A program made the translations under genes and the position numbers. Below are positions 1 to 7,391 of a stretch of DNA of 11,924 bases, one piece after another. The notes beneath the pieces were generated by a model. It was given only the letters and a program-made list of their open reading frames with translations, did not search any database and was not told the origin of the DNA. How positions within the stretch are numbered: the first letter of the stretch is position 1; each line of letters begins with the position of its first letter. Source of the stretch: Candidatus Schekmanbacteria bacterium (GTDB taxonomy: Bacteria > CSSED10-310 > JACPHN01); the NCBI GenBank assembly GCA_016188575.1, contig JACPHN010000226.1, positions 1-11,924 of the forward strand, written 5' to 3'.

Positions 1-114
1 AAACTCCCGGTTGTCCATCGAGACAACACTGTTGTCGGCGACCCGGCGCAAGCAGACGGTTACGAAAGCCTTGTGCACATCGATTCCGGCGCAAATTGGG
101 TGTACGACCTGCAT
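1..114 (-). CDS. IS110-family transposase, N-terminal fragment (cut by window edge)
   Basis: Read on the minus strand from the ATG at 114, the frame is open to the window edge and gives 38 residues beginning MQVVHPICAGIDVHKAFVTV. The AGIDVHK segment is the hallmark N-terminus of IS110-family transposases. Its Asp12 corresponds to the first acidic residue of the RuvC-like DEDD catalytic site. In this family the enzyme recombines donor and target DNA guided by an element-encoded bridge RNA. The remaining catalytic residues and the C-terminal serine-containing Tnp domain lie outside the window, so completeness cannot be judged. The start is chosen because homology begins a few codons after this ATG. 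The non-coding stretch upstream (115-~305) fits the family's left end. Confidence 0.85.
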   Translation of the reverse strand, partial: MQVVHPICAGIDVHKAFVTVCLRRVADNSVVSMDNREF

Positions 115-148
115 GGGCGTTGCCTCCAAGCTCGCATTGGGGTAAGAA

Positions 149-297
149 GAGAAGCGCGGCGACGAGTCCCGGCGGTGAGCTCTGGTTCTTCCCACTCGTG
201 TGCATGAACGACTCGGCGGGGCGCCCAGGACGGGGCAGACCAATTTATTGACGGGCTTCGATGCCCAAAAACGTCCTCGATTCGTCGCCAGCTTCTC
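149..297 (-). ncRNA. Candidate IS110 bridge RNA region
   Basis: This segment lies directly upstream of the IS110 transposase start, where IS110-group elements encode their bridge RNA. The sequence shows a long inverted repeat. GAGAAGC (149-155) pairs with GCTTCTC (291-297), and GGCGACGA (158-165) pairs with TCGTCGCC (282-289), giving 15 base pairs interrupted only by a GC/A internal loop. Inside it is a short hairpin, GGGC-N6-GCCC (253-266). On the transcribed strand CGAGTC could also pair with GACTCG further 3'. A -10-like TATCAT (298-303) lies just outside the outer arm. It would place the transcript start inside that arm, so the true 5' end may be near 290. Target- and donor-binding loops could not be assigned because the right end and the insertion target are not visible. 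Confidence 0.45.
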
Positions 298-345
298 ATG
301 ATACGCACTGTTGTACACGAACCGCTCTACCGGATAAGCGTTTTC

Positions 346-1266
346 ATGCGGCGGGGCGTCTGCCCAGCAGTCATGGGTGATTTATTGGTATCTCTAGCCG
401 ACCAAAACGTGCCTGCGCTGCATCCAAAGTATTCGATTCTTCGCCTCGAGCGGCACAAGCGTGCCTGCCTGACCTGGGGCCGCCGACTGGCCAAGGTGAT
501 GCCCTTTGCGCCGTGGATTGCGCGCTATTTGCCACTGTCGTTTGAGACCAAGGTGCAGCTCGACGCGCTTCCGCGACCCCAACTCGCCTACGGGATGTTC
601 GCGGCGGCGATGCAGGCCAGAGCACTGGGGCTGGAGGCAATTACTGCGGCCGAGCTGGGCGTCTTTGCCGGGGCGGGGTTGCGCTGCATGGAACGGTATG
701 CAGCACGCATCGAGGCGATCCCGGATCTCCACGGGGTGCGCATCGAGGTCGTCGGTTTCGACCGCGGCGAGGGGCTGCCGGCGTCCGACGATCCCCGGGA
801 TGCCCCCTATTGGTTCGAAGCGGGTCTGTTTCGCGTCGACATCGAGGTGGTCCGCCGCTCGCTGCGGCGTGCGCGGTTCCTCGTCGGTGATGTCGCCGAC
901 ACGGTGTCCGACTTCCTCGCGCTGGGACTGCCGCCCTTGGGGTTTGTCTCGTTTGATCTGGACTACTACCGATCGACGGTAGATGCGCTGCGCATCTTGG
1001 CGATTCCTGATCAGCGGCTGCTGCCCCGGGTGCTGTGCTACTTCGATGACATCTTTGGAGTTTCCGACCTGACGATCTTGGGACCCTGTGTGGGCGAGGA
1101 GGCGGCGATTGGTGAGTGGAATGCAAGCAACCCGCGCCGCCCGCTTGCCCCGGTTACGGGTCTACGCCACAAGAGGCCGTTTGCGGCCCCCTGGAACGAC
1201 CAGTACTGGGCGCTGCACCTGTGGGACCATCCCTTGTACAACGTGGGGATCAATCCACTAACCTGA
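346..1266 (+). CDS. SAM-dependent methyltransferase-like protein
   Basis: With the start at 346 this is a 306-residue soluble protein with a Rossmann methyltransferase pattern. The glycine-rich SAM motif is ELGVFAGAG (residues 103-111). The second strand is VVGFD ending in an acidic residue (135-139). LVGDVADTV (179-187) follows, then an acidic strand GFVSFDLDYY (199-208) and CYFDDIFG (231-238) near the presumed active site. The acceptor is unknown; sugar or polyketide O-methylation is only a loose analogy. The ATG at 346 has a modest GGATAAG seven bases upstream. ATG 298 has no ribosome-binding site and would begin inside the IS110 end. ATG 373 is a good alternative, since the conserved part begins after it. 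The gene is convergent with the kinase, leaving 41 bases between the two stops. The adjoining IS may have removed its original upstream context. Confidence 0.75.
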   Translation: MRRGVCPAVMGDLLVSLADQNVPALHPKYSILRLERHKRACLTWGRRLAKVMPFAPWIARYLPLSFETKVQLDALPRPQLAYGMFAAAMQARALGLEAITAAELGVFAGAGLRCMERYAARIEAIPDLHGVRIEVVGFDRGEGLPASDDPRDAPYWFEAGLFRVDIEVVRRSLRRARFLVGDVADTVSDFLALGLPPLGFVSFDLDYYRSTVDALRILAIPDQRLLPRVLCYFDDIFGVSDLTILGPCVGEEAAIGEWNASNPRRPLAPVTGLRHKRPFAAPWNDQYWALHLWDHPLYNVGINPLT

Positions 1267-1307
1267 GCGCTGCCGAAGAGCGGGCAGAGGGCGAGCGGAC
1301 CGATGTG

Positions 1308-2660
1308 CTATGACGTTGCCGTCCTGACGCTCCGGTGGGCGGCCTCGGCGCGCTGCAGGAGGTCGCGGGCCTCGGCGTCGTCCAGGTTGAAAAGGAGGTA
1401 TTTCCGCAGCGACACGATGGCCGCCAGGTATCGCTTGCGCCGCAGGTACTCCATGGCTTGCTGCTTGTGGTGAAGCGCCGCAGCGGCCATCTCCGCCGCC
1501 GCGGTGGGCTCCGGGCGCGAGGGACGGGAGGCTTGCCGAGGAGGAGGCTCCGTCGCGGGATCCGATAGCGCAGGAGCTCGCGATGCCCCCGACTGCGGCG
1601 GCGTGGCGCGCGTCCTGTCATCTGCGCCGGCACGTCCGGGAGGCGCGGCGTAGCCCCCGGAAGCGTTTTCCCGAATGGTCAGGTCATCGTCGTCACCGCG
1701 GTCCTCGGCTACCGGAGCAAGTGGCGTGTGCTGATCGGTGCCCACGTCGTTGGCGGGCGTGGGTGCGGGTATCCACTGAGTGCGCGACTTTCCCATCGTG
1801 CGCAGCAGCGTAGCGAGGGCATCGGCCATCTCGTCGGCGGTTGCAAAGCGGTCCGCCGGCTGCTTGCTCAGAGCGCGCAGGACGATCGGATCCAGCTCGG
1901 GCGGGAGCGCAGCATTGATCTCGGAAGGCGGTCGCGGATCCCGGCTGACCGTGGCATTGAGCATCATCGCAACGGTCTCGCCATCAAACGGCTTGAATCC
2001 CGTCAACATCTCGAATAACACGCATCCGACACTGAAAATGTCCGATCGGTGGTCAACGCGCTCGGCCATGATTTGCTCGGGCGACATGTAGCACGGAGTT
2101 CCAACCATGTCACCGGTCTGGAAGTAATGCGTGGAGGTTGCCTCCGAGAGGATCTTGGCGATGCCAAAGTCGGTAATCTTTACTTGCCGTTCCTGATTGA
2201 TGATCAGGTTGGACGGCTTGATATCGCGGTGTACAATCCGCTTGCTGTGTGCATAGCACAACCCACGAAGAACCTGAATAGCGATGAAGCAGGCTGCTCT
2301 CGCCGATGGAAACCCGCGCGTGCGCAGCAGGTGGAGCAGCGTCGAGCCCCTGACGAACTCCATGGCGAAGTAGCAAAGATCGCCGCAGGCACCCGCTTCG
2401 TAGAAATACACGATATTGGGATGCTTCAGGCTCTGAATCACCCGAGCTTCACGCATGAGTTGGCTGTGCAACTGCTCGGCGCCGCCGGCTACGCTCGCCA
2501 GGTCGCCTTGCTGCGTAGTCTTCAGCGCGACGACCTTGTAGGTCTGGCGGTCCAGTGCCTTGTAGACCACACCCATCGATCCACGGCCAATCGGCCGGAT
2601 GAGCAGAAACTTCCCCACGCTGCGCTTGATGCGGGCTTTTCCGCTCGCGCCCGCCGTCAT
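1308..2660 (-). CDS. Hanks-type serine/threonine protein kinase
   Basis: This is a 450-residue cytosolic Ser/Thr kinase. All key elements are present: glycine loop GRGSMG (25-30), ATP-binding Lys47 in VALK, Glu71 of helix C, catalytic HRDIKPSN (144-151), DFG (164-166), activation-segment end GTPCYMSPEQ (188-197, with SPE for APE) and Asp207 in RSDIFS. The kinase domain ends near residue 290. A proline/alanine-rich, probably disordered linker (about 295-395) follows, then a TPR-like helical segment, KQQAMEYLRRKRYLAAIVSL and onward (about 397-440). No transmembrane helix is seen, unlike PknB-type receptor kinases. ATG 2660 is preferred because GGGGAGAAG lies immediately upstream; a GTG at 2672 would use part of that site as codons. 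The gene lies about 90 bases downstream of the acyltransferase on the same strand, so co-transcription is possible. Its substrates cannot be inferred. Confidence 0.92.
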   Translation of the reverse strand: MTAGASGKARIKRSVGKFLLIRPIGRGSMGVVYKALDRQTYKVVALKTTQQGDLASVAGGAEQLHSQLMREARVIQSLKHPNIVYFYEAGACGDLCYFAMEFVRGSTLLHLLRTRGFPSARAACFIAIQVLRGLCYAHSKRIVHRDIKPSNLIINQERQVKITDFGIAKILSEATSTHYFQTGDMVGTPCYMSPEQIMAERVDHRSDIFSVGCVLFEMLTGFKPFDGETVAMMLNATVSRDPRPPSEINAALPPELDPIVLRALSKQPADRFATADEMADALATLLRTMGKSRTQWIPAPTPANDVGTDQHTPLAPVAEDRGDDDDLTIRENASGGYAAPPGRAGADDRTRATPPQSGASRAPALSDPATEPPPRQASRPSRPEPTAAAEMAAAALHHKQQAMEYLRRKRYLAAIVSLRKYLLFNLDDAEARDLLQRAEAAHRSVRTATS

Positions 2661-2666
2661 GCTTCT

Positions 2667-2700
2667 CCCCACCCTGACCCTCCCCCCGCTTGCCGGGGGA
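2667..2700 (+). repeat. GC-rich palindromic intergenic repeat, copy A
   Basis: CCCCACCCTGACCCTCC (2667-2683) runs into a C-rich/G-rich hairpin, TCCCCC (2681-2686) against GGGGGA (2695-2700), with CGCTTGCC in the loop. The same 17-base core recurs in inverted orientation at 10627-10643, again next to a palindrome with a CTTG centre. Repeats of this kind are dispersed between genes in many GC-rich genomes. Here it fills the gap between the acyltransferase stop and the kinase start, overlapping the kinase's ribosome-binding site. It could also act as a processing or termination hairpin between the two genes. Confidence 0.6.
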
Positions 2701-2748
2701 AAGGAGACGGCGCGTCTGCCGCCGGCCTTGCCCTTGGCGGTGAGTGGG

Positions 2749-3798
2749 TCACGATGGGGGACCTGGCGACTGCGTGGGTTCGGCCCTGGGCTGGGTCTTC
2801 CAGCGGTTGTGTACCCAGAACCACTGCTCGGGATCTTCCCGGACCCAGCCTTCCAGAATGTCGCTCCACTGCTGCGTTAGCGCCAGGAGCATGGCGCTCT
2901 TTTCACCGCCGGCGCTGTTGCTCGGCAGGGCGATTGGGCCGATGATCTCCAGTCGGTGGCGACCGTCCCGCTGTCGGGTCATGCGTGAGGCGAACAGCGG
3001 GGCGCCGGTGCTCAGCGCGAGGTACGCCGGGCCGACGTTGGTGGAGGCAGGTCGCCCGAAAAAGCGAACGAAAATGCCTCTGCCGCCCGCGTCCTGGTCG
3101 GCGACGAGGGCAATCGCCTTGCCGCTGCCGATGAGCTCGGGGAGCAGTTGCCGGCTTTCGTGGCGATAGAGCGTCGGCGCGGAGAAGCGCACGCGGCGTT
3201 CGCGCACCCACGCGTCGACCAGAGGATTGCTGTGTCGCTTCGCCACGGCGATCAGAGGGACGCCAAGGCGGCTGAGAACGGCCCCCTGAAGCTCCCAGTT
3301 CCCGAGGTGACTGGCCACCAGGAGCACCCCCTGGCCGCGGCCACAGGCGTCCATGAGCGCATCTAACCCGATGACCTCGAAGTGGGTGTCGAAGTACTCC
3401 TGAGTCATGCGCGGGATCCAGAGGAACTCCATGGCGATCGTTCCAAGGTGCGCGTACAACCGGCGCACGACGCGGCGCATCCATGCGGGCGACTGGTCAG
3501 GGAAGGCCTGCCGCAAGTTGTGATGCGCAAGCCTGCGGTGCCGGGCATCGGCCAACCAGCCGGCGAAACCGAGGCATCTGCCGGCGAGGAGAGCCACACG
3601 CAGCGGCACGCTGCGCACAACTCCCGCAATCGCCTGCAGGACAATCAGCTCGGCGCGATACCGGAGGGCGACCTTGGCGGCCTTTTGGCCCTCGGGGCTT
3701 GCCGGTTCTGGCGCTACAGGATCGCCCCAGGCTCGATGGTGTTGCTGATCATGCTCAGCAGGCGGCGATAAGATTCGAAATCGGGATGATCCGGACAT
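2749..3798 (-). CDS. LpxL/HtrB-family lipid A (lysophospholipid) acyltransferase
   Basis: This 349-residue protein belongs to the LpxL/HtrB acyltransferase family, inner-membrane-associated enzymes that transfer an acyl chain to a lipid A precursor or related glycolipid. It has the catalytic HX4E motif HLGNWE (164-169). It also has VADQDAGGRGIFVRFFGRPA (232-251), containing the family's DQD, and the conserved C-terminal PEQWFWVHNRWKT (323-335). A hydrophobic N-terminal segment (about 51-83) probably anchors it. The only in-frame start before the conserved part is ATG 3798, which overlaps the upstream gene by 85 bases. Residues 1-45 are therefore dictated by an overlapping frame and look unconserved. 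A proline-rich tail (337-349) ends the protein. It is the last gene of the thiC-led operon. The acceptor lipid cannot be told from sequence, so no lpxL or lpxM symbol is given. Confidence 0.88.
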   Translation of the reverse strand: MSGSSRFRILSPPAEHDQQHHRAWGDPVAPEPASPEGQKAAKVALRYRAELIVLQAIAGVVRSVPLRVALLAGRCLGFAGWLADARHRRLAHHNLRQAFPDQSPAWMRRVVRRLYAHLGTIAMEFLWIPRMTQEYFDTHFEVIGLDALMDACGRGQGVLLVASHLGNWELQGAVLSRLGVPLIAVAKRHSNPLVDAWVRERRVRFSAPTLYRHESRQLLPELIGSGKAIALVADQDAGGRGIFVRFFGRPASTNVGPAYLALSTGAPLFASRMTRQRDGRHRLEIIGPIALPSNSAGGEKSAMLLALTQQWSDILEGWVREDPEQWFWVHNRWKTQPRAEPTQSPGPPS

Positions 3799-4313
3799 AT
3801 GTACACTGAATGCACCGCGGTCTGGGTGCGTTTTCCAGGTTCGGCGAAGACGACAAGGTAGAGTGTGCCGACTTCGCTCTGCAGGGACATGTTTACGGGG
3901 AGTTGCGCAGTTTCGTGGCGCCCATCGTGGAAGAGCAGGTCAAAGTGGTCCGCGGGGATCTGCCAGAGCCGGTATTCGGTTTCTGGATGCTCGCATGAAG
4001 TAGAGTATAGTACGGTTGCGGCGTGCGCCTTGCCATCCCACGTGAGCATGTGGGAGTGGCAGGACCGCCATCCCCGCTGATAGGCGAGGAGCCACACCTG
4101 GTAAATGCCGCCCTCTTGCGCGACGCGCTCGGCCTGACGTTCGATCGCCAGGCTTTGTGGTAGGCGGGAACGCGCGGCCTCGAGGTCGCCGGAGGGCGGA
4201 AAGCGGCGCGAGCACGGGTCCGCGGATTCGCGGAGGTACAGCAATCCGGCGAGGCAAAGAAAGACCGCCAGCGCGACGTACGCCGGCGCCGAGTTGGCGG
4301 CCGGGCGCTTCAT
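3714..4313 (-). CDS. Membrane-anchored protein of unknown function
   Basis: This is a 199-residue protein I do not recognise. It has a short positive N-terminus, one hydrophobic segment (AYVALAVFLCLAGLLYL, 11-27) and then a soluble, probably periplasmic part. That part contains an Ala/Arg/Glu-rich helix (about 43-67), a WLLAYQRGWRSCHSHML stretch (74-90), five cysteines (34, 85, 107, 173 and Cys20 within the membrane segment) and a beta-rich C-terminal half (about 97-172). Cys20 does not sit in a convincing lipobox, so I read the segment as an uncleaved anchor. The start ATG overlaps the stop of the upstream ADC-like gene (ATGA), and the 3' end runs 85 bases into the acyltransferase gene. This tight packing argues that it is real and co-translated. 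An envelope role is inferred only from the membrane segment and the acyltransferase neighbour. Confidence 0.75.
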   Translation of the reverse strand: MKRPAANSAPAYVALAVFLCLAGLLYLRESADPCSRRFPPSGDLEAARSRLPQSLAIERQAERVAQEGGIYQVWLLAYQRGWRSCHSHMLTWDGKAHAATVLYSTSCEHPETEYRLWQIPADHFDLLFHDGRHETAQLPVNMSLQSEVGTLYLVVFAEPGKRTQTAVHSVYICPDHPDFESYRRLLSMISNTIEPGAIL

Positions 4314-5256
4314 GGAGCCAGGCTCGGTCGTGAGGGGTGGCCGCGTCGGACTGCCGGTTTTCCCGCCCGCGGCACGGCCCAGGCGGTGTCGGTGCGGAGG
4401 TCTTGGAGCCGCTCCGGGAAGGGCTCGGCGAAGAGGCCGCTCAGGCTCGTGTAGTAACGCGCTTCGAGGACGCGCGCGGGCGCGGCGAGGGCCGCGGCGA
4501 GCGCTCCTGGTGCAGCCGTTGCATTTGCGGTGCTGCTCAGGTGGGCGCAGCCCTTGCCGCGTGAAACAGTGCTCAGCAGCGCGGTGCGATGACACCCCGT
4601 GAGCAGGTCGCCGCCGTGCACCGACAACGTTCGCAGCCCCTGTCGCTGCCATTTCGGCTTGCCCCGCTGTTTGTCCACGGTAACCTCGGCGACCCGTTCG
4701 CGACCGATCTCCAGGGCGGCGACGCAGCGCTCGGCATGATCCTCGAAGATGACAGGCGCGAGAAACGTCGGCAGGTCCCAAATTTGATGAGCCGCCGCGC
4801 AAGCCTCGGGGCTGGTCACCGCCATGCTGTCGAAGCAGACGCCGACAGCGGGAAGCAGCCGGTAAAAGATCGCGGGGATCAGCGGCATGGCGAGCCAGGG
4901 CGAGCGCGAGCACAAGAAGCCGAAGCCGAACTCGCGAAATGGGCCAATAGTGGACTGCTCAAACTCGCAGGCAAACAAACAAGCGATACCGGTGCCGCTC
5001 AGCCATCGCAACGGCTCCAGGCGCGCGCTCGGCATCGCGCTGATCGCCAGGTCGATCGGCGTCGTGAATAGTGCGCTGATGGCGCGCGCACGCTCATAGC
5101 GGAGCGGTGTGTCGCGACCTCCCACATGCTCCGCGTGATTCCTGATTTCGAATCCACCACCCATGTCTGCTCGACGCACTCGTGCCAGCGGTGCCGCGTT
5201 CGGTCTGGCCGGCAAGCCCTGGCCACCAGCGGCCCGGCTAACCGCCGGGAAGTGCA

Positions 5257-5257
<1 letters not shown>
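4310..5257 (-). CDS. Acetoacetate-decarboxylase-like (ADC-superfamily) protein
   Basis: This 315-residue protein resembles the acetoacetate decarboxylase superfamily by eye: a hydrophobic AISAMPSARLEPLRW stretch (71-85), the GPFREFGFGF segment (105-114, compare the family's GPY-E motif), then WDLPTFLAPVIFED (160-173), where classical enzymes have a PKK lysine pair. Here the lysines are replaced by Thr-Phe, so Schiff-base decarboxylation is unlikely; other superfamily branches have different chemistry. The TAATG junction with the thiC stop favours ATG 5257 through translational coupling. ATG 5164 (residue 32) is an alternative, since homology starts only after it. The stop overlaps the next gene's ATG by 4 bases. 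The C-terminal 30 residues are basic and proline-rich and look disordered. The family assignment is moderately sure; the reaction is unknown. Confidence 0.7.
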
Positions 5258-6615
<1,358 letters not shown>

Positions 6616-6625
6616 TTATTCACAA

Positions 6626-6690
6626 CCTCCTGGGCAGGTCTGGCTTGATGATGTGTAGCAAATCATACTACAGTCGAGCCTGTCAGGAAA
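6626..6690 (-). promoter_or_regulatory. thiC upstream region: ribosome-binding site and possible promoter
   Basis: A strong AGGAGG (complement of 6626-6631) lies ten bases before the thiC ATG. Further upstream, TATGAT (complement of 6662-6667) matches the -10 consensus at five of six positions. The -35 is poor: TTTCCT (6685-6690) at 17 bases, or CTGACA at a too-short 13. If this promoter is right, the leader is about 40 bases, too short for a TPP riboswitch. No CTGAGA or other recognisable riboswitch core is present between thiC and the divergent gene. A 10-bp palindrome, GCCTGCAGGC (6691-6700), lies just upstream and could be an operator. Confidence 0.4.
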
Positions 6691-6784
6691 GCCTGCAGGC
6701 CTGCCGCGGGGCGTGATCGCCGCCGGGGGCCGGGAGCGCGCGTCCACGCGCAAGGTGAAGCAAGTTGGTCCTGGGCCAAGCACA

Positions 6785-7378
6785 ATGAAAGACAAGTCCG
6801 AGGTGGCGAAACGCACCGCGGCGCAGACGCGCCAGCGATCGCTGTTTGCGGACTGGCTTCCGAGCACCCGCGTGGACGGGCTGCTGTTGTTGGGCTGCGA
6901 CACCATGCTGAGGGCAGAGGCGCAGCGGATCGCGTGGCGCCTGGGCTGGCCGGGGGAGGTAGAGGCGCGATGGAACCGGCGCATGCGCTCGAATGCCGGG
7001 CGAACGACCTGGTTCGACAGCGGCAAGGCGCGGTTGGAGCTGAATCATCGTTTGCTGGTCAAGCATCCGGGGCGCGTGTGGGAGACCCTGGCCCACGAGG
7101 TGTGCCATCTGGTGGCGGGGCCGGTGGAGCGCCACGGCGTGCGCTGGCAAGACCTGATGGCGGCGCTAGGCCTGCCGCCGGCGCGCTGCCACACTCTGGA
7201 CACGACGCTGCTCAAGGTCAGACGGCGTTGTTGGCGCTGGATATGCCGCGCCTGTGGGCGCTCGATGATCAGGCAGCACCGTCGCCCCGAGCGCTATCGT
7301 TGCTTGTGCGGCGGCAAGCTCGCCGTCGTGGCACAGTGCGCGCAGCCCTTCCCCCCTGCGGCCGCGGCCGCGCCGTGA
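6785..7378 (+). CDS. SprT-like zinc metallopeptidase-family protein
   Basis: This 197-residue protein has the SprT-domain signature. The zinc motif HEVCH is at 104-108 with catalytic-type Glu105, and a downstream HGVRW (117-121) offers the third histidine ligand. A C-terminal zinc-ribbon-like part follows: CRAC (154-157) and CLCGG (173-177). The second cysteine pair is CXC rather than the usual CX2C. The eukaryotic relative Spartan cleaves DNA-protein crosslinks, but the role of bacterial SprT is poorly defined. ATG 6785 is chosen because the upstream GTG at 6713 would add only unconserved sequence; neither has a clear Shine-Dalgarno. The stop lies 13 bases before boxC on the same strand, so it probably shares a transcript with the box genes, although no functional link is known. 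Confidence 0.8.
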   Translation: MKDKSEVAKRTAAQTRQRSLFADWLPSTRVDGLLLLGCDTMLRAEAQRIAWRLGWPGEVEARWNRRMRSNAGRTTWFDSGKARLELNHRLLVKHPGRVWETLAHEVCHLVAGPVERHGVRWQDLMAALGLPPARCHTLDTTLLKVRRRCWRWICRACGRSMIRQHRRPERYRCLCGGKLAVVAQCAQPFPPAAAAAP

Positions 7379-7391
7379 GCGCAAGACCGTG

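Larger units (their letters stand above)
1..305 (-). mobile_element. Left (5') end of an IS110-family insertion sequence
   Basis: The segment combines the transposase N-terminus (1-114) with roughly 190 bases of non-coding DNA ahead of it. This is the arrangement of IS110-group elements, whose long left end carries the bridge RNA. IS110 elements usually lack terminal inverted repeats, so the outer boundary cannot be read directly. It is placed near 305 because a -10-like TATCAT (minus strand, 298-303) sits there and the neighbouring gene's plausible starts (346, 373) lie beyond it. The rest of the element is off the window's left edge. The boundary is inference and could be off by tens of bases. 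Confidence 0.55.

Noticed and set aside
60-308. An 82-codon minus-strand frame at the left edge.
   Set aside because: It overlaps the IS110 transposase start in another frame and covers the structured non-coding end; its translation looks random.
1267-1307. Possible bidirectional terminator between the convergent methyltransferase and kinase genes (CTGCC-N8-GGCAG).
   Set aside because: The stem is only five base pairs and no U-run follows on either strand, so it is too weak to annotate.
2049-2945. A 298-codon plus-strand frame over the kinase N-terminal half.
   Set aside because: It mirrors the conserved kinase codons on the opposite strand and runs across the intergenic repeat; no recognisable fold.
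6713-6784. Extended N-terminus of the SprT-like protein from the GTG at 6713.
   Set aside because: The added 24 residues look unconserved and have no ribosome-binding site; ATG 6785 is simpler.
6616-6784. TPP riboswitch upstream of thiC.
   Set aside because: Looked for the CTGAGA core and paired P-stems on the thiC strand and found none.
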